The notes: a model not told the origin generated them from the letters alone. Numbered from the stretch's first letter, positions 1 to 9,742 are shown. The stretch: 64,000 bases of DNA from CAWGAJ01 sp963820545 (GCA_963820545.1 CAWGAJ010000001.1:2712599-2776598); one strand, 5' to 3'. Numbers and translations: made by a program.

Positions 1-91
1 CGGGGTTTTCCCAGGGATGCCAAACGCTTAAAATATGCCAGTCCCTTGACGTTTAGGTTTTTAAGCATCCATTCGGACTAAGGCGGATCAG

Positions 92-2050
92 ATGGCTAAG
101 ACGCATAAAGGATTGCGTAAAAGCCAGTCTTTGGAAGAAGTGCATCGCTCGGTGCAAATCCCCCCGAGCCGGTGGTGGCTTCGTTTGTTCGCCTTTTCTG
201 GGCCGGCTTATCTAGTTTGCGTTGGCTACATGGATCCCGGCAACTGGGCCACTGACATTCAAGGAGGCTCCCAATTCGGGTATCGGCTGATCTGGGTGCT
301 CCTGATGAGCAACGCCATGGCCGTGCTGTTGCAAACCCTGAGCGCACGTTTAGGATTAGTCACTGGCCGCGATCTGGCCCAGGCCTGTCATGACGACTAT
401 CCTCAACTGGTCAATTTGGTCCTTTTCCTGCTCTGCGAAATCGCCATCGCCGCCTGCGATCTGGCCGAAGTGCTCGGCTCGGCTATTGGCCTAAATCTGC
501 TTTCCGACGCCTTGGGTAGAGCCCTGGGCCTGAATCTGCAAATTCCCGTGCTGTGGGCCGTACTGATCACGGGCTTCGACGTCCTGTTGTTGCTCTTTAT
601 CCAAAAGGCCGGCATTCGCAAGCTGGAAGCGTTTATTCTCGTCTTGGTGGCCACTATCGGCGCATGTTTTCTCGTGGAAATCTTTCTTTGCAAACCATCG
701 CCCAGCCGCATTGCCGCTGGCTTTATTCCCCGATACCTTTCGGCGCTGAGTTATATATCGCCATCGGCATTTTGGGCGCCACGGTAATGCCGCACAATTT
801 GTATCTCCATTCCGCCCTGGTCCAAAGCCGCGATGTGACCCGCAGCCGCCAGGCAGTGGCCGACGCCTGCAAATACAACCTTATCGATTCGACGATTGCC
901 ATGAACGGTGCGTTTTTTGTAAACGCAGCGATCCTGATTGTCGCGGCGGCAACATTTTGGAAGTATCAAATACAGGTAACCGAGATTCAGCAAGCCCATG
1001 CCCTTTTGGAACAATCCCTTGGCACCCAAATCGCGCCTGTGGCCTTTGCCTTGGCCCTGCTTTGCGCCGGGCAGAGTTCCACCATCACCGGCACGCTGGC
1101 CGGGCAAATAACCATGGAGGGATTTTTGCGGTTCCGCATCAAGCCTTGGCTGCGGCGCTTGATAACCCGCTTAATGGCCATCGTTCCCGCCGTGGCGGTA
1201 ATTCTGCTGGTGGGCGAAAAAGGCGTTTATCAACTGCTGATCCTCAGCCAGGTAATTTTGAGCCTGCAATTGTCGTTTGCCGTGGTGCCTCTGGTGCGCT
1301 TTACCAGCAGCAAGCGCAAGATGGGGCCGTTTGTCAACCCTTGGTGGGTGCAAGCCCTGGCCTGGCTGGTTACGGCAATTATTGTTTCACTCAATGGAAA
1401 ATTGGTTTATGAAGAGATTGTTGGCTGGCTGGAAGCGGCGGGCCCATGGAGCTGGCTGGTCGATTTGGTCGTCATACCAATCTCATTGGGATTATCAGCG
1501 CTTTTGGCATGGATTACTTTCCGCCGCGAAAAATCCGTATCGGAAGCAGCGGAGGTGTCGGCCGAGGAAGTGGCCACAGCGGCCGCGAAACAAGAGCGGC
1601 GTTTTAAACGCATCGGTGTGGCCTTGGAGGCCAAACCCTCCGACGCCGACATGCTGGCCGAGGCCGTCTCGCTGGCCAAAAGCCACCACGCCGAACTGCT
1701 CTTGATGCACATCGTCGACGGCGTGGGTGGAACCTGGTACGGCCCGCAAACCGGCGATGCCGAAAGCCGCGACGACGAAATCTATCTGAAAACACTAGTC
1801 CATCGCTTGCGCGGAATTGCCGCAGCAAGACGTGCCGGCCGTCGATGCCGTGTTGGGTTACGGCGACGCATCCACGGAGTTGGTCAACATCGCCCAGGAA
1901 AAAGGCCTGGACCTGGTCGTAATGGGCGGCCACGGCCACCGCGGATTGTTCGACCTGCTCTACGGCCAAACCATCTCCGGCGTGCGCCATGGATTGAACA
2001 TCCCCGTGGTCACCGTGCGCGGCACAACGAAAATAAAGGATGAAGGATGA
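92..2050 (+). CDS. mntH: Nramp-family divalent metal transporter with C-terminal UspA domain (two frameshifts)
   Basis: Proton-coupled Mn2+/Fe2+ importer of the inner membrane. The helix-1 metal-site motif DPGN is at residues 48-51 and the helix-6 motif MPHN is encoded near base 787; hydrophobic helices run to about base 1530. A UspA-type nucleotide-binding domain follows (about 1600-2030) with the loop GGHGHRGLFDLLYGQT. Canonical Nramp proteins lack this domain, so nucleotide-dependent gating is an inference. The reading frame shifts near 729-745 and again near 1806-1817, with homology continuing across both, so these look like sequence errors. The ATG at 92 gives a cytoplasmic N-terminus ahead of helix 1. 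The last codons and the stop fall in a 7-bp repeat. Confidence 0.88.
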
Positions 2051-2150
2051 ATCAAGAACGCAGAACTGTAAACTGTTTGCTGTAAACTGATTACTATTAT
2101 AAAATAACCGCTTGCGGTTTCGCACCGCCCGCTGTCCACCGTCCACTAAC
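2037..2150. repeat. Heptanucleotide tandem repeats (three short arrays)
   Basis: AGGATGA occurs twice at 2037-2050 and contains the stop of the transporter gene. Four 7-bp units of the AACTGTA type follow at 2064-2091. Four units of the CACCGTC type lie at 2123-2150. Units are degenerate but keep exact 7-bp phase. They fill most of the gap before the Nudix gene. Confidence 0.8.
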
Positions 2151-2168
2151 CCTACTCCCTAATAAATC

Positions 2169-2705
2169 ATGCCTTATCGATCCTGGAAACTTATTGGCAG
2201 TCGGGATATTTCCGACCATCGCATATTTCGCATCCGGCACGATCTGTACCGCTTCGAGCCCAGTGGCGCAGAGCGCGATTTTGTCGTGCTCGATTGCCCG
2301 GACTGGGTAAACATTATTCCCCTGACCGACGACGGCCAGGTAGTGTTGATTCGGCAATATCGGCACGGCACCCAGGCCCTGAGTTTGGAAATTCCTGGCG
2401 GCGTGATCGACAAGGGCGAAACGCCCGAGGCCGCGGCCGTGCGCGAATTACGCGAAGAAACCGGCTACAAGCCCTTGCGCGTAAGTCCCTTGGGCTTTGT
2501 CAGTCCCAACCCGGCCATCCAAGGCAATCGCAGCTACAGTTTTCTTGCCGAAGGCTGCTATCCGGCAGGCGAAGCCCAACTCGAGACTTTTGAACAGATC
2601 GAGGTTTTACTGAAACCCCTGGATCAGATCCCCGCCTTAATCCGCAGCGGCGAAATTTCTCACTGCCTCATCATCGCCGCCTTCGCCCTGCTGCAAATCG
2701 CTTAA
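2169..2705 (+). CDS. Nudix hydrolase, ADP-ribose pyrophosphatase-like
   Basis: A 178-residue cytoplasmic hydrolase of nucleoside diphosphates linked to another moiety. The full Nudix box (G-x5-E-x7-REUXEEXGU) is visible at residues 78-100, ending in RELREETGY, with the Mg2+-binding glutamates present. Length and the preceding strand region (RQYRHGTQALSLEIPGG) resemble ADP-ribose/ADP-sugar pyrophosphatases (NudF type), but substrate cannot be fixed from sequence. It stands alone between a repeat-filled gap and a strong hairpin. ATG at 2169 is chosen because the protein begins directly with the expected N-terminal strand; no strong Shine-Dalgarno sequence is visible. Confidence 0.88.
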   Translation: MPYRSWKLIGSRDISDHRIFRIRHDLYRFEPSGAERDFVVLDCPDWVNIIPLTDDGQVVLIRQYRHGTQALSLEIPGGVIDKGETPEAAAVRELREETGYKPLRVSPLGFVSPNPAIQGNRSYSFLAEGCYPAGEAQLETFEQIEVLLKPLDQIPALIRSGEISHCLIIAAFALLQIA

Positions 2706-2731
2706 GATTAAACTGTTTAAGAGTCGTGTGC

Positions 2732-2754
2732 CACTGCTGGCTCGCCCAGCAGTG
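2732..2754. terminator. Perfect 9-bp hairpin after the Nudix gene, REP-like
   Basis: CACTGCTGG (2732-2740) pairs with CCAGCAGTG (2746-2754) around a 5-base loop. No U-tract follows, so it may be a dispersed palindrome rather than an intrinsic terminator. A relative sits at 10782-10800. Confidence 0.55.
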
Positions 2755-2763
2755 CATCCCTGC

Positions 2764-2784
2764 CCACCGTCCACCGCCCACTAA
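2764..2784. repeat. Heptanucleotide array (CCACCGT type)
   Basis: Three in-phase units, CCACCGT, CCACCGC and CCACTAA. The TAG stop of the minus-strand DUF6807 gene (2781-2783) lies inside the last unit. Confidence 0.75.
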
Positions 2785-4009
2785 TTCTTCCACTCCGCCT
2801 TATTTTTCAAACAATACGCCGCGTAGGCTTTTTCAAGTTCTGCCAGCGAAACGGCCGATTTGTGAATCCAGATTCGGTAATTCAGGCGGATCGGTTGTCC
2901 GGCGCAAATGTCTTGTCGCGCACGCCGGGCCAACCTATGCATAGTGGACCGTAATGCCGCGTAAGCCAGGTCGGCGGATAATCGGGATGTTCCGGCGAGA
3001 TGAACAACGCCGCGCCGCTGGGAGTAGAGGGCGATGTAAAGGGGTAAGTCATGTCGGCCCAGGGAAGCGGCGTTTCCGACAGGTCCTCTTGGGCCGAACC
3101 ATTGGGAACCGTAATTACCGACTCTTTTTCGTCTTTCACGGCAAACCGCATGGTCAAGCCGCCGTAACTCTTGCCTTCCGCCCCGCGCAGCGTGATGGGA
3201 TTATCCACAGGTATGAACGTGAACTCAAAATCGAGCGACCGGCTCGCATCGTCGGCCGAAAAGGTCCGCAGCCAACAGCGCTCGATCATCACTTTCTTCC
3301 CCTCGACGAACCAGCCGTTTTCGACCGCCAACACGGCCCCCGCTGGACCGGACTGGCGGCAGATCCAACGCACAAACTGCTGCTTGATATCTCGGTACAT
3401 CCAAAGATCGTACTCATTTTCGCCGATGCCCACGTGCGGCCACGCCCAGAATATCCCATGATGATGAAAATGATCTTTGGGGAAATCGTCTGTCAACACC
3501 TCGCCTTGCAGGCCCCAAACCGGATGCACATAGCACGCCCGTGTGCGCCGGCTGTCTTTTACCGGCACCTTATCGTTGGTGATTTCGCCGTGATTGTAAA
3601 CCAATACGGGCGTCGGGCCCTCGAATAGCTTCAGCGATTTATCGTCAACATCTTGAAACTTAAAGGCGGGCTTCCCGTCGGCATTTCGCGTCGCAGGCTT
3701 AAGATAAAACTGCCGCACCGCCGGGCCGTCTTTGCGCGAAGGAATGTTCGCCATCATCGAGAACGCCGATTCACTGGCCGTTCCCTCATCCGTTATTACC
3801 GGAACGATCTGCACGGCAATTTTGTTCTCCGGATAATCTTTCTCCACCAGTTGCCAAGGGCCGGCGGCGTCTAAATGAATGTTTTTCGGCAAAGGAATAG
3901 ATAACTGCAAAGGTGTATCAGCTCCAGGCACTGCCAGAACAGGCTCCGTCTCCGCAATACCAGCTCGCGCCGCCAAAAGAAACCACAAAGCAAAATAAAT
4001 GTTTTTCAT
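2781..4009 (-). CDS. Secreted DUF6807 (PmoA-like) family protein, one frameshift
   Basis: Exported protein of the family named 'methane oxygenase PmoA' in databases (DUF6807), common in planctomycetes and probably linked to carbohydrate metabolism; no reaction is established. A signal peptide (MKNIYFALWFLLAARAGIAE) starts at the ATG at 4009; an upstream ATG at 4021 is also possible. The family's His-rich motif DHFHHHGIFWAW is in the middle. The frame breaks near 2905-2915: one frame stops at 2882, while the other continues as a coherent tail (GQPIRLNYRIWIH) to 2781. The merged protein is about 410 residues. Confidence 0.75.
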
Positions 4010-4043
4010 AAATCCACGCATTAGGTGTCGGTGTGGGCACCCG

Positions 4044-4631
4044 CTAGGATAATATGGCTTTCATCATGAAGAAGCAAAAAAGGATAATAAAAATATAGAT
4101 TAACACGACAATTACAAAAAACACATCTCCTCCGCTGATCTTCCCTGTTCTGCATTTCGGTCCCATTATGTCGTGGATAGCATCATGCACCTCTGCGAAA
4201 TCTTCCGTGAATTCAAGGACAATCCAACGCGACTTGTGATCGAATGGTATGAAAAAGCCAATTCGGCTACTTTCCTGATCAATAACAATGTCACTTGCGT
4301 TCTCTAGACTGAGCTTTATTTCCCACTTACGCCACAAGAGAATAACAACGTACGAAACTACGATGCCACTGCCCCCAATGAATCCGATAGTATAATACGA
4401 AGGTGCCTTCAATACTATGGCAATGATAACAGCGACAACGGTTACAATGAGTGCGAGCCATGCGCTGCCCGGTGGGTCATACTTTGCCTCAAGACTTAAA
4501 GTATGCTCGCCATAACGGGTCAACACCGCTGGATTCCATATGCCCTTAACTTCAGGATGCCCAACGCAGAGACCAGCAGTCCTGGTTTTCCACGATGTAA
4601 CTTTTGATTCGACTCTGTCCTTTGTAGACAC
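4044..4631 (-). CDS. Hypothetical membrane protein, three transmembrane segments
   Basis: A 195-residue protein of unknown function. Two adjacent hydrophobic segments lie at about residues 58-78 and 82-102 and one at the C-terminus (about 170-193). Between them is a soluble stretch of about 65 residues with no motif I recognise. The GTG start at 4631 is favoured by GGAG eight bases upstream. The stretch is more AT-rich than its neighbours, suggesting recent acquisition. It could be a small stress or sensor protein, but nothing supports a specific role. Confidence 0.6.
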   Translation of the reverse strand: MSTKDRVESKVTSWKTRTAGLCVGHPEVKGIWNPAVLTRYGEHTLSLEAKYDPPGSAWLALIVTVVAVIIAIVLKAPSYYTIGFIGGSGIVVSYVVILLWRKWEIKLSLENASDIVIDQESSRIGFFIPFDHKSRWIVLEFTEDFAEVHDAIHDIMGPKCRTGKISGGDVFFVIVVLIYIFIILFCFFMMKAILS

Positions 4632-4659
4632 CGCATAATCTCCGAGGTTAGTCTTGTAG

Positions 4660-4677
4660 GTTATGCTTTAGCATAAC
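4660..4677. other. Small perfect hairpin
   Basis: GTTATGC and GCATAAC pair around TTTA upstream of the minus-strand membrane gene. The word GTTATGCT recurs near 4727. It could be an operator or RNA hairpin in the leader. Confidence 0.4.
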
Positions 4678-4757
4678 ATCTCTTAATTCTAGCCGCCATT
4701 AGGACTAAGAGATTGCGATTGTAATGTTATGCTGAAGAATAACGGATTCTTCCTCGC

Positions 4758-6281
4758 CTATCTTCCTTGCAGATATTTCAAATAATCCATGATCCAGGGA
4801 TGGGTCCAGGGATTCCAGATTGGATAGCTAGCGGAAAGAGCGGAAATTATCAGCAGCAACAGGGCCAACGCCCGGGTCCAACGCCATTTGGAAAACAGAT
4901 CCACGATGGGCAGCATTGCCACCAGCCACAGCGGCGTGAGCCAGAACATCCAACGGAAACCGCTGGTCATGCCGCCGTAATTGCGATGATTCAAGGGACG
5001 GAGCAAATAGAATGCGATGCAAACGAGCGATACGCCGCCGATGAGTATCGCCCACTGGCGCATGCGGCGATCGCGTCGGGGAAAGAGGCTCAGAAGCATT
5101 CCAGCCGCACTCAAGAGCCAGATCGGCGTCAAGGAAAATATCCCATGATGTCCCACTAATACATGAAAGGCGTACACGGCCTGTGACTGTTCGCCTTGAT
5201 CGATCTGGGATTGATGCCCCTGCCAATAACTTTCCTTTTCCTCGCCGCCGCGCTGATAGGTGTAATCATACCAATTGTCGGTTGTGCCGCGATGCAAGTA
5301 AGGCACCTTGATCGAGCCATGTGCGATCCAATTCGTGGCAAAAAAGGCAATCACGACCACGGCGGCAGCCGGCACATAACTGAGCAACGTCTGCCGTGGC
5401 GCCTTCCATAAAAGCGCCACACTGAGAGCGGCGAACAATGCCGTTGCCGGCAATTCGCTGGCGCCCATGAGCGCTCCGAAAAAGCCCGCCATGAGAAAAT
5501 ATCGCTTGCAGCACTGGCCATCGTACCAAATTCTCGCGGCGGCATACATCGTCACAGTGGCGCAGACCGCCGCGATGAGATGATTATTAATCACCACGGC
5601 AAAAGTAGTCAAAAAAGTGCCGAAGGCGGCGGCAGCCATCACGAACAGTCGGCCCCAATCCGTGGCGCCAAAGCGATCGACCAACCGGGCAAGCAAGAAA
5701 AAACTTATGGCCAGGGGGATAACGTTGATTATCACAAGCATGAATCGCCCGATCACAAACGGATGCGTGCCCAGCGACATTCCCGTGAGATGATAGATCG
5801 GCCAATATACGCCGGCCATGAGCGTGGCCAAAAGCGGCGGCTTGCTGGAATACAGATGACCATCGTGTTTGACCATGTCGATGGTATCCCAATTGGGATC
5901 TTGAATTACTATGTCGATGGCATAAGGGGCCCCTGCGATCCTCATGTCCGGCTCGACCAGTGCCCGAACCGTGCACCAGCGGCTGCGATCGTTGGCGCTG
6001 AGAAACGGGCGGCGCAGTTGGGCTTCGCGACGCAATTGGGCCTCGAAGGCGCTTAACTCATTTTTTAACGCCTTTCCCGCAAGCTCCTTCTCAGTGAGTT
6101 GCTGTTGTTTTCGCTCCAGTTCGCCGGGGATGTGACCGAGGCGGTTTTTTTCCACGCCCGTGCGATCCACGGCATCCACGGCCAGCACGCGACCGAGCAT
6201 GACACCCGCGCTCAGGCAAATCAGCAAGCAGTAAATGCTGCGTCGAAGCCGTAATGTAGAATCGTCGTTGGTGGAGTCCAT
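4758..6281 (-). CDS. Polytopic membrane protein, GT-C glycosyltransferase-like
   Basis: A 507-residue inner-membrane protein. After an N-terminal anchor (about residues 13-35) comes a charged, probably coiled-coil stretch (about 50-90, Glu/Lys/Leu-rich), then a short extracytoplasmic section with DGHLYSSKPP, then roughly ten hydrophobic helices. This layout resembles polyprenyl-phosphate-sugar-dependent GT-C enzymes (PMT/ArnT type), but I cannot point to a catalytic Asp with certainty. It is the last gene of a three-gene run with a polyprenyl-type GT2 and a flippase-like protein, so transfer of a lipid-linked sugar is the likely role. A heptanucleotide array lies immediately upstream. Confidence 0.65.
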   Translation of the reverse strand: MDSTNDDSTLRLRRSIYCLLICLSAGVMLGRVLAVDAVDRTGVEKNRLGHIPGELERKQQQLTEKELAGKALKNELSAFEAQLRREAQLRRPFLSANDRSRWCTVRALVEPDMRIAGAPYAIDIVIQDPNWDTIDMVKHDGHLYSSKPPLLATLMAGVYWPIYHLTGMSLGTHPFVIGRFMLVIINVIPLAISFFLLARLVDRFGATDWGRLFVMAAAAFGTFLTTFAVVINNHLIAAVCATVTMYAAARIWYDGQCCKRYFLMAGFFGALMGASELPATALFAALSVALLWKAPRQTLLSYVPAAAVVVIAFFATNWIAHGSIKVPYLHRGTTDNWYDYTYQRGGEEKESYWQGHQSQIDQGEQSQAVYAFHVLVGHHGIFSLTPIWLLSAAGMLLSLFPRRDRRMRQWAILIGGVSLVCIAFYLLRPLNHRNYGGMTSGFRWMFWLTPLWLVAMLPIVDLFSKWRWTRALALLLLIISALSASYPIWNPWTHPWIMDYLKYLQGR

Positions 6282-6287
6282 TTTTAA

Positions 6288-6370
6288 AGTGGAGAGTGGT
6301 TAGTGGTTAATGCGAAACCGCGAGCGGTATCATTCTTTTACTCATCCTTCATCCCTCAACCTTCATCCTT
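6288..6370. repeat. Two heptanucleotide arrays between minus-strand genes
   Basis: Three AGTGGTT-type units lie at 6288-6308 and four CATCCTT-type units at 6343-6370. The second array contains the stop codon of the GT2 gene and encodes its last residues, KDEG. Confidence 0.8.
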
Positions 6371-7327
6371 TTTTTCTTCCGTTCCGGCGCGTTCACAGAT
6401 CGAGTAAGTTTTACCGTGTGGGCTGTGATAAGCGATGAACAATTCGGCCAAAAAGCCGATCGACATAAGCTGTCCGCCCATCAGCAGCAGGGCAATGGAA
6501 TAAAGCAAGATCGGCCGGCCCGACAAGTGCATTACTTCTATCCCCAAACCCAATCGGGAAATAACCCAATAACCGGCAAGATAGATCATCATCAGCGCCC
6601 CGACGGCAAACGACACCAATCCAATCGAGCCTAAAACATGTTGCGGTCGCTGCCCGAAGCCGGTGAGAAATTTCACGGTCAGCAAGTCCAAAAAACCCTT
6701 GAAGAAACGGCTGAATCCGTACTTAGAACGGCCGAATTTGCGCGGCCGATGGTTGATCTCGATTTCGCCGACGCGATATCCCCGACCCGAGGCCAACACG
6801 GGCACAAAGCGGTGCAGTTCGCCGTAGAGTTGGATTTCGTCGAAGATTTCGCGGCGATAGCACTTCATGCCGCAATTATGATCGTGCAGTTTCACGCCCG
6901 TCAGCGCGCTCACCAAGGCATTGAATATGCGCGAGGGATAAACTTTGTGCCAGGGATCGCGCCGCACTTTTTTCCAACCGCTGACCACGTCCAAGTTGAT
7001 TTGCATGGCCGCCAAAAAGCGGGGGATCTCGCGCGGATCGTCCTGCAAATCGGCATCCAGGGTCATTACCAGTTCACCACGGGCGTGAGTGAAACCTGCG
7101 CTTAACGCAGATGCCTTGCCAAAGTTGCGGCGGAACCGCAAGCCGCGCACCCGGGCGTCGCCGGCCGCCAGGCGACGGATCACCTCCCAGGACTGGTCAA
7201 TCGAGCCATCGTCGACAAAAATTACGTCCAACTCATATCCATGAGCTTCGGCTACTTCGACCAATTCCCGGTGCAAAGTCTCCAGGCTCTCGGCTTCGTT
7301 GTAAACAGGGATCACAATGGAAAGCAT
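6356..7327 (-). CDS. GT2 glycosyltransferase, polyprenyl-phosphate sugar synthase type
   Basis: A 323-residue enzyme of the DPM1/GtrB/ArnC type that transfers a sugar from NDP-sugar to a polyprenyl phosphate. The GT-A domain occupies about 1-220 with the opening SIVIPVYNEAESL, the acidic FVDDGSIDQSW and the metal-binding DADLQDDP. Two transmembrane helices follow (about 235-260 and 270-300), as in GtrB. It sits between a flippase-like gene upstream and a GT-C-like gene downstream. The C-terminal EEKKDEG is encoded by a 7-bp repeat and is unlikely to be functional. Confidence 0.9.
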   Translation of the reverse strand: MLSIVIPVYNEAESLETLHRELVEVAEAHGYELDVIFVDDGSIDQSWEVIRRLAAGDARVRGLRFRRNFGKASALSAGFTHARGELVMTLDADLQDDPREIPRFLAAMQINLDVVSGWKKVRRDPWHKVYPSRIFNALVSALTGVKLHDHNCGMKCYRREIFDEIQLYGELHRFVPVLASGRGYRVGEIEINHRPRKFGRSKYGFSRFFKGFLDLLTVKFLTGFGQRPQHVLGSIGLVSFAVGALMMIYLAGYWVISRLGLGIEVMHLSGRPILLYSIALLLMGGQLMSIGFLAELFIAYHSPHGKTYSICERAGTEEKKDEG

Positions 7328-7404
7328 GGAATTTAGCTATTCAGTGTAGAGTGAAGAATGATGAATAAAAAAACTAATAGCGTTATACGTAATTATCGCA
7401 CTTA

Positions 7405-8358
7405 TTATGCTTCTGTTTGTACTTTATTGGTCTTCAAAAAGTATAGGATACCAGAAATTGCCAATTCCGACACCAGCCATATCAGTCTGAGCAAGGCACT
7501 GGCCACGATGGCCGTGGCGTCGCTGACGCCGAATAGTCGCACCAGCAGTTCCAACAGAACCAGATCGCGCACTCCCCATCCCGCGGGTATGAGCGAGAGA
7601 AAGCCAGCCACCATCGAGAGGGAAACCGCTGCAACATATTCCGGGCAATATTCCCCCAGACCAATTTCCTGGATCCCCATTGCCCGAAACGTGGCCCAAA
7701 GACTAGCCGCCATGAATACCCAGGAAAAAAACATACACACAAATCCCACTAGCAGGGTTCCATATCCCAGGCGGGATAAATCAGCACTTTCGGCAAGATC
7801 ATATTTTCCCACTCTGACTTGACGGGCCAGCCAACGGAAAATCGGCGGCACAATGGGCAAACCGGCGACAATCATCAAGCCGATCGCCCCCCAAAAAAGC
7901 GTCCTTTCTTCACGCAGTTGCACGGCCAACACGCCGGCGCCCAGAAAGGCCCCCACTGCCATCATGGCGAGCGTTTCGTAAAATACGCTGATGGCTGCGG
8001 CGGCCGTATCCACGCGACGACCGCGCACCAAGCCCACGCGAAGGATTACCACCATCGCCTTGCCAGGCACATATTTTCCCAGATGTCCGAGATAATACGC
8101 CCGCAGCGTATGGGCCAAGTGCGCATCTTGTCCCAGCACTTTTAACACATGATGCCAATACAACCCGGCGGGCAGCAGGCCGAGAAGATATATCACCCCG
8201 GCCGAAAGCAGCCAATACGGCTCCCAGTGCCAAGTCTGTTTGCCGATTTGTTCCCAGGCCTTAAGCAGCGTGTCGCGGATGAACCAGGCCACCAAAACCA
8301 GGATCAGCAGTTTTAGCGCCGGCGTCAGCCATTTTTTCCACGATGGAGGCGAATTCAT
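7405..8358 (-). CDS. Lysylphosphatidylglycerol synthase TM-region/UPF0104 family membrane protein
   Basis: An integral membrane protein of about 317 residues with around eight helices and the family signature YLGHLGKYVPGKA near residue 90. The family (YbhN, AglD, the MprF flippase domain) is tied to lipid-linked substrate handling, so flipping a glycolipid for the two downstream genes is a reasonable inference. The start at 8358 is chosen over the upstream ATG at 8388 because AGGAG lies at the right distance and the protein then opens with a short basic stretch before helix 1. It is first in the minus-strand run. Confidence 0.85.
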   Translation of the reverse strand: MNSPPSWKKWLTPALKLLILVLVAWFIRDTLLKAWEQIGKQTWHWEPYWLLSAGVIYLLGLLPAGLYWHHVLKVLGQDAHLAHTLRAYYLGHLGKYVPGKAMVVILRVGLVRGRRVDTAAAAISVFYETLAMMAVGAFLGAGVLAVQLREERTLFWGAIGLMIVAGLPIVPPIFRWLARQVRVGKYDLAESADLSRLGYGTLLVGFVCMFFSWVFMAASLWATFRAMGIQEIGLGEYCPEYVAAVSLSMVAGFLSLIPAGWGVRDLVLLELLVRLFGVSDATAIVASALLRLIWLVSELAISGILYFLKTNKVQTEA

Positions 8359-8481
8359 CGGCAAACTCCTAAACAACATAACAGCCATTTTACATGGGCC
8401 ACACCGCTAGAGTCTATTTTGATTGGCCTATTTAACATCTGCAAGACGGTTTGCATTACTTTCCCTCCGGGGATTACAATA

Positions 8482-8525
8482 GGGGGACTGTCCCATTTTC
8501 GCGTAGCGAAAATGGGCCTGTCCCC
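8482..8525. repeat. Two-tier hairpin element upstream of the AI-2E-type gene
   Basis: CCCATTTTCGC (8492-8502) pairs perfectly with GCGAAAATGGG (8506-8516) around GTA. An outer stem GGGGAC/GTCCCC (8483-8488 and 8520-8525) flanks it. It lies 34 bases before the GTG start, so it may affect translation, or be a dispersed intergenic palindrome. Confidence 0.7.
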
Positions 8526-8559
8526 TTCCGGGGCCTGGTGTAGTAAAGGAGAACCAATC

Positions 8560-9699
8560 GTGGCGCGAATTGTATCGTTTGTGGTTTTGGTGGCCATATT
8601 GCTGGTCTTTGCCGGCCTGTTTTTTCAGGTGATGGCCGACTTCTTGCTGCCCATGTTTTTGGCCTTGATGTTGGTCATTATCTTTGGTCCGCTGCATCGC
8701 TGGTTCAAGGTCAAGTGCCGGGGACACGACCACGTCGCCGCCGGATTGACGACCTTGTCGATCCTGCTGATTGTCTTGGTTCCAATATGTGCGATTTTTA
8801 CCCAGGCGACTTTTGAAGGTTTCGCCATCTACGACACCTTCGTGCAAGGCGTTCGCCACTCGCAACAATCCAATACCGACGAGGTGGCTCCCGGCAATAA
8901 AGAAACCCGCGAACCCGAGGCCATCCAGGAATGGTTTGCCCAACGGGTAGTTGAGCTCGGAAGTCAAATTGGATTGGAATTGAAAGCCGATGACGTGCGC
9001 ACCACCATGCGCAATAAAGCCGAGGAATGGTTCACGCCTCTGGTTGTTAGGGCCACTAAATTTTTCGGCCGCACGCTGCTGGGGCTGGTGGTGATGATTA
9101 TCGCGCTATATTTCTTTCTCGTCGACGGACCGGCCATGATCCATACGCTGACGAGACTTTCGCCGCTCGATGAAAAATATGAAGAGGAACTGATCGATAA
9201 GTTCGACGACATTACGCGGTCCGTAGTGGTGGCCTTGTTCCTCTCGGCGTTTGTCCAGGGACTGCTGGCGGGCGTCGGATATTATCTGGCTGGCGTGGGC
9301 TCGGTCTTTCTGCTCATGGCCTTGACCATGATCTTGGCCATGGTGCCGTTTTTGGGCGCGGCCTCGGTCTGGATTTCGGTGTGCTTGTGGCTCCTGTTTT
9401 TCGAGCAGCGAACTGTGCCGGCGATTATTCTGGCCATTTACGGGGCGGCGATTGTTTCCACCATCGACAACGTCATTAAGGCATGGGTCTTACATGGCCG
9501 ATCCAGATTGCATCCCTTGCTGGGCCTGCTGAGCGTAATCGGCGGACTAAAGGCCCTGGGTTTGATCGGCGTGTTCGTGGGCCCCATGGCCGTGGCCTTT
9601 TTGCAAGTATTGCTCAACATGCTCAATACCGAACTCGACGCCTGGAGCAAAACCGAAGCTGCAAAGCCCAAGCCCGCGGCGGCCGACGGAAAAACATAG
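8560..9699 (+). CDS. AI-2E family transporter (PerM/TqsA superfamily)
   Basis: A 379-residue inner-membrane permease with paired N-terminal helices, a central soluble region rich in Glu/Asp (about residues 105-180), then four to five helices with GxxV/A patterns typical of the family. Members export autoinducer-2 or act as Na+/H+ antiporters; the substrate cannot be assigned. The GTG at 8560 is chosen over an upstream ATG (8419) because AAAGGAGA precedes it and because the upstream extension would translate the hairpin element. Confidence 0.85.
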   Translation: MARIVSFVVLVAILLVFAGLFFQVMADFLLPMFLALMLVIIFGPLHRWFKVKCRGHDHVAAGLTTLSILLIVLVPICAIFTQATFEGFAIYDTFVQGVRHSQQSNTDEVAPGNKETREPEAIQEWFAQRVVELGSQIGLELKADDVRTTMRNKAEEWFTPLVVRATKFFGRTLLGLVVMIIALYFFLVDGPAMIHTLTRLSPLDEKYEEELIDKFDDITRSVVVALFLSAFVQGLLAGVGYYLAGVGSVFLLMALTMILAMVPFLGAASVWISVCLWLLFFEQRTVPAIILAIYGAAIVSTIDNVIKAWVLHGRSRLHPLLGLLSVIGGLKALGLIGVFVGPMAVAFLQVLLNMLNTELDAWSKTEAAKPKPAAADGKT

Positions 9700-9742
9700 T
9701 GGTTTGGTGATGGGCGCTACGACCAACCTTCGGTCGGTTACC

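Noticed and set aside
1..91. Manganese riboswitch ahead of the Nramp gene
   Set aside because: Only 91 bases are visible and no yybP-ykoY-type conserved loops can be recognised.
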